The position numbers and the translations under genes are program-made. A stretch of DNA of 64,000 nt from Cyrtodaria siliqua (taxonomy: Eukaryota; Mollusca; Bivalvia; Adapedonta; Hiatellidae): positions 23,343-87,342 of the forward strand of contig JAWPHD010011051.1 in the NCBI GenBank assembly GCA_037043455.1, written 5' to 3'. The number at the start of each line of letters is the position of its first letter. Position 1 is the first letter of the stretch. The notes beneath the pieces were generated by a model. That model saw nothing but the letters and a program-made list of their open reading frames with translations, did not search any database and was not told the DNA's origin. Shown piece by piece: positions 48,262 to 57,690 of the stretch.

Positions 48262-48376
48262 TTTCTGCAACCTGTAATAGTAACCGGCCCCGGTCCGATA
48301 GCTATAATTTCGGACGTGTGAAAAAAACGACGTCAAATTTAAATAAAACATAAAAGGTAATGTTTTAATTTGTTGG
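48262..48376. repeat. 115-bp direct repeat, right copy
   Basis: Partner of 42649-42763 in the same orientation, 5.6 kb away. See the left copy. It could mark a duplication, the edges of an inserted block, or two copies of a short dispersed repeat. Confidence 0.92.
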
Positions 48377-49418
48377 TCAGATTCGGCATAATATATCAAA
48401 TAATGTATGGTGCTTCGATTCATATGCAGTTTATGGACTTGCATATGGACATCGACCTCAGCACCATACATTATTTTGTTAAATAATTGATAACCGTCTT
48501 TATTAGCTAATTGGGTTCATAATTATGAAAACTAGTGAAAGTACTAACTTTTGAATAAATATTTAAAATCATTGACTATGTATGTAGGCCTATGGTAAAA
48601 TGCATATAATCCTTAATGGGCACTTGTCAATTAGTAGTATGCAAAAGCAATTTACTTTGAACTATTAAAATGATTATTAATGATGATTTACAAATATGCA
48701 AGTTATGTAGAAAAAAAAGTAGATTTAAGAAGTGGTTTATTACGTCTCTTGAAAAACTAACGGGACGCCGCGAGTATTAAAAATCAATAAAAAAATCGCT
48801 GATCTTAACTTCCTTCTTCTACTCTCATTTTATTTATTTCCGGTAGTAAACTGTAAGCTGGCCAAATTTAATATATAGTCTACCTTATCATGATTAAGAA
48901 GCATGCACTTTAGCTGCAGAATGTATTCATAATTTTCATAGAGCATCATCAAAAAAACTGACCGATCAGTGACCAGAAATAAGACATACCAAAATACATT
49001 CTTGTAGGTGATAAACTCGGTCTTTATCCTTGGGATCCGTGTCAGTAACTTTTGAGTACGGGCCTATACAACTCGCTTAAAGTTAATATAGGAACAGCCA
49101 TGTCTGGGTACTTCAGATAGAAATATTAACACAGTATAAATATATGTGATTATATAGATATCTACTAGATAAATTCATATGGAAGTAATCCAATGAAAAT
49201 GTATTAGCACATTTTAGGCCACATATGGCATCCAAGTTACAAGTATAGGTCGGTAGATACATGCTCTCTCAAGCCGTGCAGCATAATCAAATACAATAAC
49301 CCCGTATGGTATAATATAGGAAAGCATAATTAATAACCATCTGTACTCAAAAGGGTTTAGATAATCTTGTAATTTCGTTTCGATAAGGTATAGAAGGAAT
49401 CCGGTGTACAATATTACG
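48377..49418. other. No gene; dispersed repeat fragment at 48929-49045
   Basis: 48929-49045 ('agagcatcatcaa-aaaactg', 'cagtgaccagaaataagac', 'gtaggtgataaactc-gtct', 'ttatcctt') matches 10672-10785 inside the hAT-like element at 9776-11288 and so is probably a fragment of that family. 48410-48475 holds a short foldback around 'atgtatggtgct'. Confidence 0.55.
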
Positions 49419-49594
49419 GTGGCATATTTCTCCCACGAGATAACTAGTTAATTATCATGATAATTTCGAGATAGCAGCATCTATTTTTCGAAAAATACAT
49501 GCTACTATCTCGAAATTATCATGAAAAATAGATACTACTATCTCGAAATTATCATGATAATTAACTAGCTATCTCGTGGCGGAAATATGCCACC
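49419..49594. mobile_element. 176-bp foldback, nested palindrome
   Basis: Outer ends 'ggtggcatatttc' and 'gaaatatgccacc' pair. Inner arms contain 'cacgagataactagttaatt' and 'atcatgataatttcgagata', and the inverted copies follow. The centre holds a third copy of 'ctatctcgaaattatcatga', giving two alternative hairpins. Confidence 0.87.
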
Positions 49595-50200
49595 ATACAG
49601 TTTACAAATAATACATGTAGTCACAAGCAATGTTTTACGCAAGCGTAAAATAGCTGCCGAGAGAAAATAGCATTATTTCTGGGTAGGAACTGGGGGAAAA
49701 GTTTAACATAATAACAGACCAGGTCACGGGTGTTAAAACAATATTCAAAAAAAAGAGTTGTCACGGAGACGTAAATACGCCATGACCGTTTTTTTTTACC
49801 AGACACTTTCTTCCCAATTTGTGCTACGAAACATTTTTAATCAAGGTTGGCGAATCCTTGACATGCCTTACAAATTGATGCAATATTCACCTTTGTAGCA
49901 CGACGTGCTAAAGTACAAATCAGCACAGAAATACAATCACTCACATGTATGGGATGCGATTACAACACCGATAAACTGTTCATTGCTACCATGAGTAATT
50001 AAAGATTGCGTTATTACAGTGAAAAAACTCATAGAAACTATTCATTACTGCCAAGGATTTGTCAATATCCTTGTTACTACATTACTAGAACAATATAAGA
50101 GATACCCATTATGCGTTCCGGCAGCGAATAATTAATTCCGTAGGTTCTACGTACGAAATGGTTTAAGGGCGGAAATAATTGAATAGGTAGCGTCCATTGT
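49595..50200. other. No gene recognised
   Basis: Unassigned. The minus-strand frame at 49621-49806 has no homologue that is recognised and no initiation or splice context. Confidence 0.35.
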
Positions 50201-50253
50201 ATGACGTTTCGCGCATGCGTACTTCCTTCTTTCTTACCGGCTGAACCGAAAAG
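50201..50253 (+). promoter_or_regulatory. Candidate GAPDH (or upstream gene) promoter and 5' UTR exon
   Basis: ATGACGT (50201) is followed by GCGCATGCGT (50211), close to the NRF-1 palindrome used by housekeeping promoters. A pyrimidine tract 'acttccttctttcttacc' (50221-50238) resembles a TOP/TCT initiator. 'accgaaaag' then precedes a donor-like GTAATG at 50254. No TATA box is present. It is the only such cluster between the repeats and GAPDH, which makes a 5' UTR exon spliced to 53979 attractive. It could instead serve the small ORF at 50643. Inference only. Confidence 0.35.
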
Positions 50254-50642
50254 GTAATGGAATTTTTGAATTTCTTTATTAATTTAAAAACACATGCAGT
50301 AAGTATATTTTCTAACGCATTTTAGTATTTACGTGTTGACTAATATTTTCTTAACTGAATTAGCTGCTTGGCAGTTCTGATATATGTATTTAAGACGTGA
50401 AATTCGTTCATATAGATCGACCGATCCTGTTTTGGGAGGATTGAACTCGATGAATTATGCAAACGGGATAATTTTTTGTTAAATATCAGGATAACTTCAC
50501 CTTGTGAGATTTTGTCATTCGTCTTTGTAAATTTGTGTGTAGTCTATCCTGTCTAATAGATGGAAATTGTAACGTAAGGAAGGGGGAATTTTATCGTATC
50601 ACAGAAAGCATTTGTGACCTTGAAGCAAGGAGGCTTGAAAAC

Positions 50643-50771
50643 ATGGCAAGTTCAAGGTCGATACATATGACTTTGTGCACTGACTGTAGATCATTGAACA
50701 AGGTGAATTTGTTTGGTGAACATTGGTGTTACGAAATAACTCGTAATTATAATAAGACCATTTACTGTCAG
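50643..50771 (+). CDS. Candidate small ORF, exon a (unknown protein)
   Basis: 43 codons from ATG 50643 to donor GTAAGC at 50772; the frame is also open upstream to an acceptor-like TGTGTGTAG at 50542. It reads MASSRSIHMTLCTDC and RSLNKVNLFGEHWCYEI. CTDC and a later HWC could bind a metal, but no known family is recognised. It is linked here to exon b by an 82-bp intron with matching phase 0. Codon use and composition look protein-like. Weight is limited because no homologue is known. Confidence 0.25.
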
Positions 50772-50851
50772 GTAAGCCTTTATTTCTTTGTTAGCATTTA
50801 CTAGTACTGAAGAGGGGGAATTGAGTAGTCAGCATTTTCTTTAGTCAATAG

Positions 50852-51019
50852 GATACTGAGATAGTGCCAAATCAGCAAAACAACCAGACTGAGATAGTGC
50901 CAAATCAGCAAAACAACCAGTTTACGTCAGAAAGTGTAAAGGGTGTGGTACAGTTGTTTAAATACAATTCAGAGTTGTTTTCGATGGAGTCGGGGTGTAT
51001 AAGATTTATTAATAAGTAG
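50852..51019 (+). CDS. Candidate small ORF, exon b with in-frame 33-bp duplication
   Basis: From acceptor 'ctttagtcaatag' the frame reads D, then TEIVPNQQNNQ twice exactly (50855-50887 and 50888-50920), then FTSESVKGVVQLFKYNSE to TAG at 51017. The duplication keeps the frame (33 = 11 codons). Joined to exon a it would give a 98-residue protein. No family is recognised. It may be a young or lineage-specific gene, or a non-coding coincidence. Confidence 0.22.
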   Translation, partial: DTEIVPNQQNNQTEIVPNQQNNQFTSESVKGVVQLFKYNSELFSMESGCIRFINK

Positions 51020-52500
51020 TTGGAAGTAAAACTTTGATGTTTCGGACAATCAGTCTGGACGTTTTGGACAAGTTTACTGGGCGATTGGGAGTGGGACCAT
51101 GTATTTTGAGGAAACCTTCACAGCCAATTTCCAAGATGTTTCAACTAATGATTTATCTTGAAACTTGCTATACCATATCAGCTTAGTCGTCCTATGGTGT
51201 GATGATGGTCATTGTGTCCGTACTATCATGTTTCGGCCATTACATTGAAAGCTGCAGCAATTGCATGAAACTTCACAAGAAGGTTAATCACAATGAGATT
51301 GTGTGTCTCGTTAAGAATTGGGTTCATACCTCTAATGTCACGGTTACACTTGGAGGTTGAAGGTAAAAACTTTTGTGGTGTGGCAGGGCATTTGTCACAT
51401 CCATTCTTGTTTATTGAATAATTACTTTAGACCTATACAGCATTAAAATTGCTACAAATTAAAAAAAAAAACCATGTGCAACATGCAAGAACCATAATTC
51501 AGTGCAAGGTTCTCCAAGAGCACTTATACGATGGCGGGCCGCCACACTATCGGCACATACCGCCATGCAAAACAAGCGCTGCCTCATAAAAATTATCAAG
51601 AGCCACTTTAAAAAAAACATACATTTTGCAAACTTTATGTAGAATACCAGAAATTCATCTGGACGAAAATTGGCTTGTGCAACTGTATGAATTGACGCAA
51701 CAAACACCAAATCGTAACCTGAATCTAGACCGATTTGGTACTCTGGTTACCTGTGGTTAAGTAATATCATGCAGATCATGCAGTGTTTTTTTATGCCTAA
51801 TTTGGGGCCGTTATTCGGCCCCTTCACAATGCCAAAAAGTATACTTTTTTCACAATTATATCCAAAAAATTCACAATCTGAAAAAAACAACAACAAAAAA
51901 CAGGCAGTAAGGATACTACTCTTAATATAAGCTGGTGTCAAAACTAGTCTGTATTTACCAAAAACAAAACTTAAAACCAAGGGATATTAAACTGTGAAAA
52001 TAAAAGTGAAAAAAGTTTCTTTTTCTTTTGTTAAAATATTTCACAATTTCTAGAAAAATGCCGCTATTTTTCACAATGGCACAGGCTGCATTCACAAAAC
52101 ACATAAAAAACACTGAGATGCTTGTCATTCAGTCTTTAACAATAAAGCAAGCGCCTCAATCATATTGACCGAACCGTATAGGGATGGTATCTCTCTTCCA
52201 ACATCCGAATGTCGCTGTCAAAATGACATAAAAAACCCGCAAAATAATGGATTTGCACCGCCACCCTATAATTTCTAGACTTGGTGAGCCTGCAGTGTGG
52301 ATTTTTTACACTAGTTTTGAGCAGAGCTTAAGCCGTGGTGCGGTGTCTGCCCGTAAACTTTTTTGTAGCGACTACTTCTCTGAAACTACCGGATGGATTT
52401 TCATGAAACTTTACAGAAATGTTGCCATTATAGTTGATCCTAGCAAAAAAATATGTTGATGTGAAATCTGAGATGGCCGCCAAGGCTTAAAAAGGATTTG
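51020..52500. other. No gene; repeat fragments
   Basis: A family E 3' end fragment lies at about 51330-51412 (plus orientation, 'ggcatttgtcacatccattc' then TTGTTT). 52320-52500 holds a family A 5' segment ('agccgtggtgcgg', 'gtagcgactacttctctgaa', 'gatgtgaaatctgagatgg') without its hairpin. 51420-52200 is unassigned. Confidence 0.5.
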
Positions 52501-52835
52501 AACAAGAAATATCACTGTGACAAATACCCCCGAAGTGTCCTTTGACCTCTAAGTATGACCTTGACCTTGGTTGGAACCATGTACCTGGATTTTGTGCATG
52601 ACACATCGTTTGGTTGTGGTGAGCACTTGTGCCAAGTTATTTGAAAATCTGTCCAGGCATGCAAAAGTTATTGACCGGACACGCTTTGACCTTGGGGTCA
52701 CAGAACTGAGTTTTGTGAGCGACACATCGTCTTGTTGTGGTGAGCACTTGTGACAAGTTATTTGAAAATGCGTCCATGACCGCCAAGTGTGACCTTGACC
52801 TTGAAGACCTGGGTTTTATGTGCGACACATCGTCT
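52501..52835 (-). mobile_element. Family E copy, 5' truncated
   Basis: Starts 'aacaagaaatatcactgtga' at 52501 (minus-strand 3' end, hairpin plus CTTGTT) and has three core units ending 'gcgacacatcgtctt'. The 5' hairpin is absent; the copy is cut by the CAGGGTTCTCC end at 52836. Open frames here are repeat-derived. Confidence 0.75.
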
Positions 52836-52898
52836 TCAGGGTTCTCCACAGGATTATTTTCAAGCATAGTGGCATTTACCGCGTACTGGGAACGGTAC
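52836..52898. mobile_element. CAGGGTTCTCC-ended element fragment
   Basis: 'cagggttctccacaggatta' matches the terminus of the MITE at 35858 for the first 11 bases. The palindrome 'gggagggggaaaccccctcc' follows. It adjoins the SINE at 52899, and further sequence may resume at 53209 ('cagggaattttataggttct'). Confidence 0.45.
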
Positions 52899-53212
52899 GG
52901 GAGGGGGAAACCCCCTCCTTGTTGTTTTACGGCTCATCAACACAGTATAGGTTATTTAGAGTCGCCCCAGAGAGAGTGGAAGGATAAATAGGAATCTGGG
53001 AACCGTGCCTACTCTTATTTTCGGATAGATTCCTATGGTTCTTTAACGTGCTCGGAGGATACACGGGACCGGCCAGTTTACGTCCCCATCCTACGGACGA
53101 GGCTAAGGAAAGTGTCTTGCCCAAAAAACTCGGTGGCACCTTGGAGGATTGAACCCGGGGCCTCTGGTTACAAATCCGCCGCGCTACCGACTGCGCCATG
53201 CCAGCCCTCAGG
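52899..53212 (-). mobile_element. SINE-2, full-length, tRNA-derived
   Basis: On the minus strand, starting at 53212: 'gctggcatggcgcagtcggt', then 'agcgcggcggatttgtaacc' and 'gggttcaatcc' (B box), a tRNA-like head. A body of about 240 bp follows and ends 'tcaacacagtataggtta' reversed near 52930. A second copy at 63797-64000 is cut by the window edge. Pol III transcription is expected from the A/B boxes. It is not a tRNA gene. Confidence 0.88.
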
Positions 53213-53299
53213 GAATTTTATAGGTTCTTTGTTCTTGTTGAGAGGAAGAACCCTATTACTTTTGGGATCATTTTTTTTTGAATGCTTGGTCAGTATAGT

Positions 53300-53455
53300 T
53301 ACTTTTCTATTTTCGGGGAGCATTGAATGTTTCTATACATCCTTTCTAACATGGCAACCCCTAATGGTGGAGAACAGTCTGAACTCTACAATAACATGAT
53401 AGGCCAAATGAATTTTTTTTTGTTTGGTTCAGGTTACATTATAAAAAAAATAGGG
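53300..53455 (+). repeat. Inverted repeat arm, partner at 60137-60290
   Basis: 'gtatagttacttttctattt', 'cggggagcattgaatgtttc' and 'tatacatcctttctaa' recur reversed at 60225-60290; 'aatgaatttttttttgtttg' and 'gttcaggttac' recur reversed at 60140-60175. Identity is roughly 85%. The two arms bracket the first coding exon of GAPDH. Confidence 0.8.
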
Positions 53456-53537
53456 AAAATAGGTCGTTAAGAATCTGTTTATGGAGACCGATTTTTGAAC
53501 TGGTAAAATAAGCCTAGATTGCAAATAGGTCTTGCTT

Positions 53538-53690
53538 TTACCTTGTTCGGTCCACCGTCGTACTTGTGTTGATAAATGAATCTAAGTATCTAATGACGTC
53601 CACATCGTGATGTTGAGCTGAAAGCATCTCCGAAAAGGAATTAACTTTACCGGAGTTGCATCCCTTTCCAAGTATGATGATTTGCCCCAT
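53538..53690 (-). other. 50-residue minus-strand ORF, status unknown
   Basis: From ATG 53690: MGQIIILGKGCNSGKV, SFSEMLSAQHHDVDVIRYLD and SFINTSTTVDRTR, then TAA. A donor-like AACAAG|GTAAAA overlaps the stop, so it could also be a first coding exon. The composition looks like an ordered, globular protein rather than random sequence. No family is recognised. Confidence 0.15.
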
Positions 53691-53774
53691 ATACATGTAC
53701 TTTCAGTAACGGGAACGACCCATATTATTTTATTTGGCCTCTATAGAACTCTTTTTTTTTTCCACCTTGAATAG

Positions 53775-53882
53775 TTCAATGCCTGGCTAATGTTGCCAGT
53801 GGTTCATGATGAGCAGAAGTCACTGTCGCCTCGAGTGGTTCAAAGTAGTATGCAACTAGAGTTGAGTGAGATCCTGTCCATG
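53775..53882 (+). CDS. Candidate 108-bp exon just upstream of GAPDH exon
   Basis: Preceded by a T-rich tract and 'ccttgaatag' and followed by the strong donor GTGAGT. It is exactly 36 codons in phase 0: FNAWLMLPVVHDEQKSL and SPRVVQSSMQLELSEILSM. Spliced to the next acceptor (53978) the frame would continue Lys-Lys-stop, ending 9 bases before the GAPDH ATG. It could be the last coding part of an upstream gene, a GAPDH 5' UTR exon carrying an upstream ORF, or chance. Its reverse strand is open too, which lowers confidence. Confidence 0.3.
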
Positions 53883-53996
53883 GTGAGTTTTATTCTGGTA
53901 ATTGTAACTATAGTTACATTGATTGTATGCAAGAGTTAATAATTAAGACATAATCACATTGTTTTATTCTATTTTCAGAAAAAGTAACTTTCCACA

Positions 53997-54025
53997 ATGT
54001 CTGAAATTAAAGTAGGAATCAATGG
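53997..54025 (+). CDS. GAPDH: GAPDH, first coding exon
   Basis: ATG at 53997, encoding MSEIKVGIN plus the first two bases of Gly, followed by donor GTAAGT. The acceptor 'ttctattttcag' at 53978 leaves an 18-base 5' UTR remnant in this exon, so the transcript starts in an upstream exon. VGING is the start of the NAD-binding Rossmann glycine motif, completed in the next exon (FGRIGR). A short first coding exon split in this glycine motif is common in animal GAPDH genes. Glyceraldehyde-3-phosphate dehydrogenase catalyses the NAD-dependent oxidative phosphorylation step of glycolysis in the cytosol. Confidence 0.95.
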
Positions 54026-54360
54026 GTAAGTCACCAATTTCTGGATAAGGTCAACAAAAAAATAAGGTTTGTTTCCACTAACGGCTTCAAAAAAAAAATA
54101 GGGTAGGTAGGCAATTTTTATTTTATTTTTATTATTAATGACCTTATTTTTGTTAATGAAAAAACAGTTTCAATATGATAAAAAATACTGGGGAAGGTAT
54201 TAATACCTAGATAATACATGGTTATGGCCCTTTTTCAATATTTCGTAATGTACACTGCCAGGGGTCATGGGTTCAAATCTCACTGGAGGAATATTTAAAA
54301 AAAAAAATATCTCCATGAAAAAACCTTGGTTCGTGGGTTCAACTTTTTATTTATTTATTT
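54026..54360. other. GAPDH intron start; short repeat match
   Basis: 54085-54135 ('aaaatagggtaggtaggca', 'tttttattttattttt') is the reverse complement of 61270-61330. The rest is low-complexity A/T. Confidence 0.45.
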
Positions 54361-55047
54361 TTAATTTTTAGCTCTACTGTCAGAGATCAGCAGAGCTTAT
54401 GCCGTGGTGCGTCGTCCGTCAGTCTGTCCGTAAACTTTTTTTGTAGCGACTACTCATCTGAAACTACTTGGCGGATTTCATGAAACTTTACAGGAATGTT
54501 GCTCTTAATGTGTAATTGATCCTAGCAAAATTTCAGATCTAAAAATAGATTCCACAGCTAAAAATAGATTTTTAAAAAACAAGTTTGTAGCGACTACTTC
54601 TTGAAAACTCTAAGTGATATTGATATGGGACTTTTTCTAAAATGATCAGCATGACATGATGTTGGTCCTTGTCGAAAATCGTTTTGATTCGACGTTAAAC
54701 ATGGCTGCCAGCGGCCATCTTTGTTTACATAGAGTTATATAATGAAAACTTGTAGCGACTACTACTCTGAAACTACTTGGCGGATTTTCATGAAACTTCA
54801 CAGGAATGTTGCTCTTGATGTCTGATTGATCCTAACAAAATTTCAGGTCGGCCGGAAATTCTGGATGACCGCCACAGCTAAAAATAGATTTTTAAAAAAT
54901 AAGTTTGTATAGACTACTTCTTGAAAACTATAAGTGATATTGATATGAGACTTTTTCTAAAATGATCAGCATGACATGATGGTTATCCAAGTCGAACATT
55001 ATTTTGATTCGACGTTAAACATGGCTGCAAGTGGCCATCTTTGTTTC
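54361..55047 (+). mobile_element. Family A copy A3, interrupted at 55047
   Basis: Plus-strand 5' end TTTTTAGCTCTACTG, the hairpin around 'agagatcagcagagctt', 'cgtcgtccgtcagtctgtcc' and 'gtaaac', then core modules as in A2. It stops at 'ggccatctttgttt', where a CAGTGTTCCC end begins. The 3' end with CTTGTTT is missing. Confidence 0.8.
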
Positions 55048-55248
55048 AGTGTTCCCACTGACTTTTTTATTTGGGGGTACATGTACCCTCTACTGTTAAA
55101 TGTGGGGGTACACTACACATTTAGGGGTTACACTATGAATTTTTAAGATTTTTAAACCTTTCAACATACTTTATTTGCTACTGAAGGCATTACAATACAC
55201 AGCACAGTGTAATATTAAAGTCGACAACAGTTACAGTAAATCATTTTT
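55048..55248. mobile_element. hAT-like left end (CAGTGTTCCC family)
   Basis: 'cagtgttcccactgactttt' opens a 200-bp segment ('gggggtacatgtaccc', 'aacatactttatttgctact', 'cagcacagtgtaatatt') that matches 58331-58530 in the same orientation. The element is interrupted at 55249 by family A copy A4. Confidence 0.75.
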
Positions 55249-56396
55249 AGCTCGACTGATTAGAGATCAGCAGAGCTTATGCCGTGGTGCGACGTCCGTC
55301 TGTCCGTAAACTTTTTTTTGTAGCGACTACTCCTCCGAAACTACTAGATGGATTTTCATGAAACTTAACAGAAATGTTGCCCATGAAGTCTAGTTGATCC
55401 TAGCAAAAATTCATGTTGATGTGAAATCCAAGCTGGCCGCCAAATCTAAAAATAGGTTTTTAGCTCTACTGATCAGAGATCAGCAGAGCTTATGCCGTGG
55501 TGCGGCGTCCGTCGTCCGTCTGTCCGTAAACTTTCATTTGTAGCGACAACTCCTCTGAAACTACTGGATGGATATTCATGAAACTTTACAGAAATGTTGC
55601 CCATCAAGTCTAGTTGATCCTAGCAAAAATTCATGTTGATGTGAAATCCAAGATGGCCGCCAAAGCTAAAAATAGAGTTTTAAAATACAAGTTTGTAGCG
55701 ACTACTTCTTGAAAACTATAAGTGATATTGATATGGAACTTTTTCTAAAATGATCAGCATGACATGATGTTGATCCTTGTCAAAAATCGTTTTGATTCAA
55801 CGTTAAACATGGCTGCCAGCGGCCATCTTTGTTTACATAGAGTTATATAATAAAAACTTGTAGCGTCTACTCCTCTGAAACTACTTGACGGATTGTCATG
55901 AAACTTTACAGGAATGTTGCTCTTGATATTGATCCTAGCAAAATTTCAGATCTGCCAGAAATGCAAGATGGCCGTCACAGCTAAAACTATAAGTGATATT
56001 GATATGGGATTTTTTCTAAATTGATCAGCATGACATGATGTTGATCCTTGTGGAAAATTATTTTGATTCAACGTTAAACATGGCTGCCAGTGGCCATCTT
56101 TGGTTACATAGAGTTATATAGTAAAAACTTGTAGCGACTACTCCTCTGAAACTACTTGACGGATGTTCATGAAACTTCACAGGAATGTTGCTCTTGATGT
56201 CTAGTTGATCCTAGAAAAATTTCAGGTCGGCCGGAAATTCAAGATGGCCGCCACAGCTAAAAATAGATTTAAAATAAATAAGTTTGTAGCGACTACTTCT
56301 TCAAAACTATAAGAGATATTGATATGGGACTTTTTCTAAAATGATCAGTATGACATGATGTTGGTCCTTGTCGAAAATCGTTTTGACAGCATGAAG
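55249..56396 (+). mobile_element. Family A copies A4 and A5 (nested or tandem)
   Basis: Two 5' ends lie close together: TTTTTAGCTCGACTGATTAG at 55247 and TTTTTAGCTCTACTGATCAG at 55458. Each is followed by the hairpin and 'gtccgt' repeat. A4 stops in its first core unit where A5 starts. A5 runs for about three units and ends abruptly after 'gaaaatcgttttga' at 56396, without its 3' hairpin. Confidence 0.8.
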
Positions 56397-56472
56397 TTGT
56401 CTTGCTCTGGCCGACTCGCACTCCTTTTTACCTGGTTAACCACCTCAAGAGCACAGATGTGACTGTGATCCC
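56397..56472 (-). pseudogene. Zinc-finger/hAT-like gene, second exon remnant
   Basis: Acceptor 'gttatttattttag' at 56473. In phase with the previous exon (G+GG) it reads GDHSHICALEVVNQVKRSA then SRPEQDNFMLS. This continues the region after the zinc finger in hAT-derived proteins. The exon is cut at 56396 by the family A element, and no later exon is visible, so the gene is broken here. Confidence 0.6.
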
Positions 56473-56679
56473 CTAAAATAAATAACATAAATATGTTCCT
56501 TATCAATCTTGAAAATATTTATCAAGCATATGATTATCAAACTGTCCGTTTAACAGTGTTTTATTCATTTTTTCAATATTTGTTATAATAAAAGAACTTT
56601 CATGTACCAGAGTCACCAATTCAGTTTTGTGAATAACACACAGCTAAATAAAGTATTATATAGTTTTACATGTACATAC

Positions 56680-57257
56680 CGATTTTCTTTCCTTTTGGAT
56701 TCTCGTGGGTTTGAATATTTTCCAGTTTAAGACTATTACAACCTATCGTAAATGAGTTGGTCAACTGAGCTTTTATACAAATCTTGCAAAACATTAATGG
56801 CTTTGATGTGTCAAACACTAGCCATTGCCTAGTTAGTTGCCATTCAGATCTAAAATTTCGTTTAACAACAGCTTTCGGTTTGTTTTGATTTGTTTCATTT
56901 TGAGATTCTTTTTGATTATTTACTAATTCAGATTGATTATGGTTATCCGTTTCTGTGTCATCGCAGTGATCTCTTTGCCTCAAATGACCAAAGCCAAAAG
57001 CACTCAGTTTTCGGCCATTGCCTAGTTAGTTGCCATTCAGATCTAAAATTTCGTTTAACAACAGCTTTCGGTTTGTTTTGATTTGTTTCATTTTGAGATT
57101 CTTTTTGATTATTTACTAATTCAGATTGATTATGGTTATCCGTTTCTGTGTCATCGCAGTGATCTCTTTGCCTCAAATGACCAAAGCCAAAAGCACTCAG
57201 TTTTCGGACTTTATTGTCCGACTTTAACGGAGACAATTTGCGTTTTGGACTCCCCAT
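56680..57257 (-). pseudogene. Zinc-finger/hAT-transposase-like N-terminal exon with exact 193-bp duplication
   Basis: ATG at 57257 (MGSPKRKLSPLKSDNK), a basic and Asn/Gln-rich N-terminus, then VKRNFRSEWQLTRQWLVFD and MFCKICIKAQLTNSFTIGC, followed by LENIQTHENPKG. The W-LVFD, MFC-IC and FTIGC-H pattern is the TTF/BED-like zinc finger seen in ZNF862-type hAT-derived proteins. The donor at 56679 is GTATGT. Positions 56822-57014 and 57015-57207 are identical 193-bp tandem copies. Since 193 is not a multiple of 3, the frame shifts and stops after the first copy. This is either a recent lesion or an assembly artefact. Confidence 0.72.
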
Positions 57258-57589
57258 ATTGACAAAGAATGGAAGTATTAAAGTTGTCATATTTATTCTT
57301 TATATATATCATACCATATCTTACCATTTCTGCTCAAATTTGAGCTATGTAAACAGAAATTATCGTCGGTGCATCTCATCCCTTTGTTCCATTCGTCATG
57401 GAATTTAACAGTTCAATTATGGATCCGCAGTTTGCTACATATCGGGCTCATGATGGGATAGCTATTTAAGCAGGTGAAAGTAGCACCTATATTCATAATA
57501 GTGCGTGTAATTAACCACCTTTGTCGGCTAACACAAATGAATTCAAAATGTGTACAAAAATACAAACAGGAAGCTCTACCGACTGTTGG

Positions 57590-57690
57590 ATGCGCAACGG
57601 ATTGTCTGATTGGTCAATCGCCCGAAAGATAACAAATAACGGCATATCTGATTGGCTATTCGGTCCATTAATCACATGATGTTTGCGTGT
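57590..57690 (-). promoter_or_regulatory. Paired CCAAT boxes upstream of the hAT-like gene
   Basis: On the minus strand GACCAATCAGAC (about 57606-57617) and TAGCCAATCAGAT (about 57647-57659) are two canonical CCAATCAG boxes about 40 bp apart, 350-400 bp upstream of the ATG at 57257. No TATA is seen. This suggests the gene had, or acquired, a Pol II promoter. Confidence 0.45.

Noticed and set aside
42649..48376. LTR retrotransposon
   Set aside because: The terminal repeats are only 115 bp, and no primer-binding site, gag or pol sequence lies between them.
53125..53212. tRNA-Thr-like gene
   Set aside because: Head of SINE-2; the same body recurs at 63797-64000.
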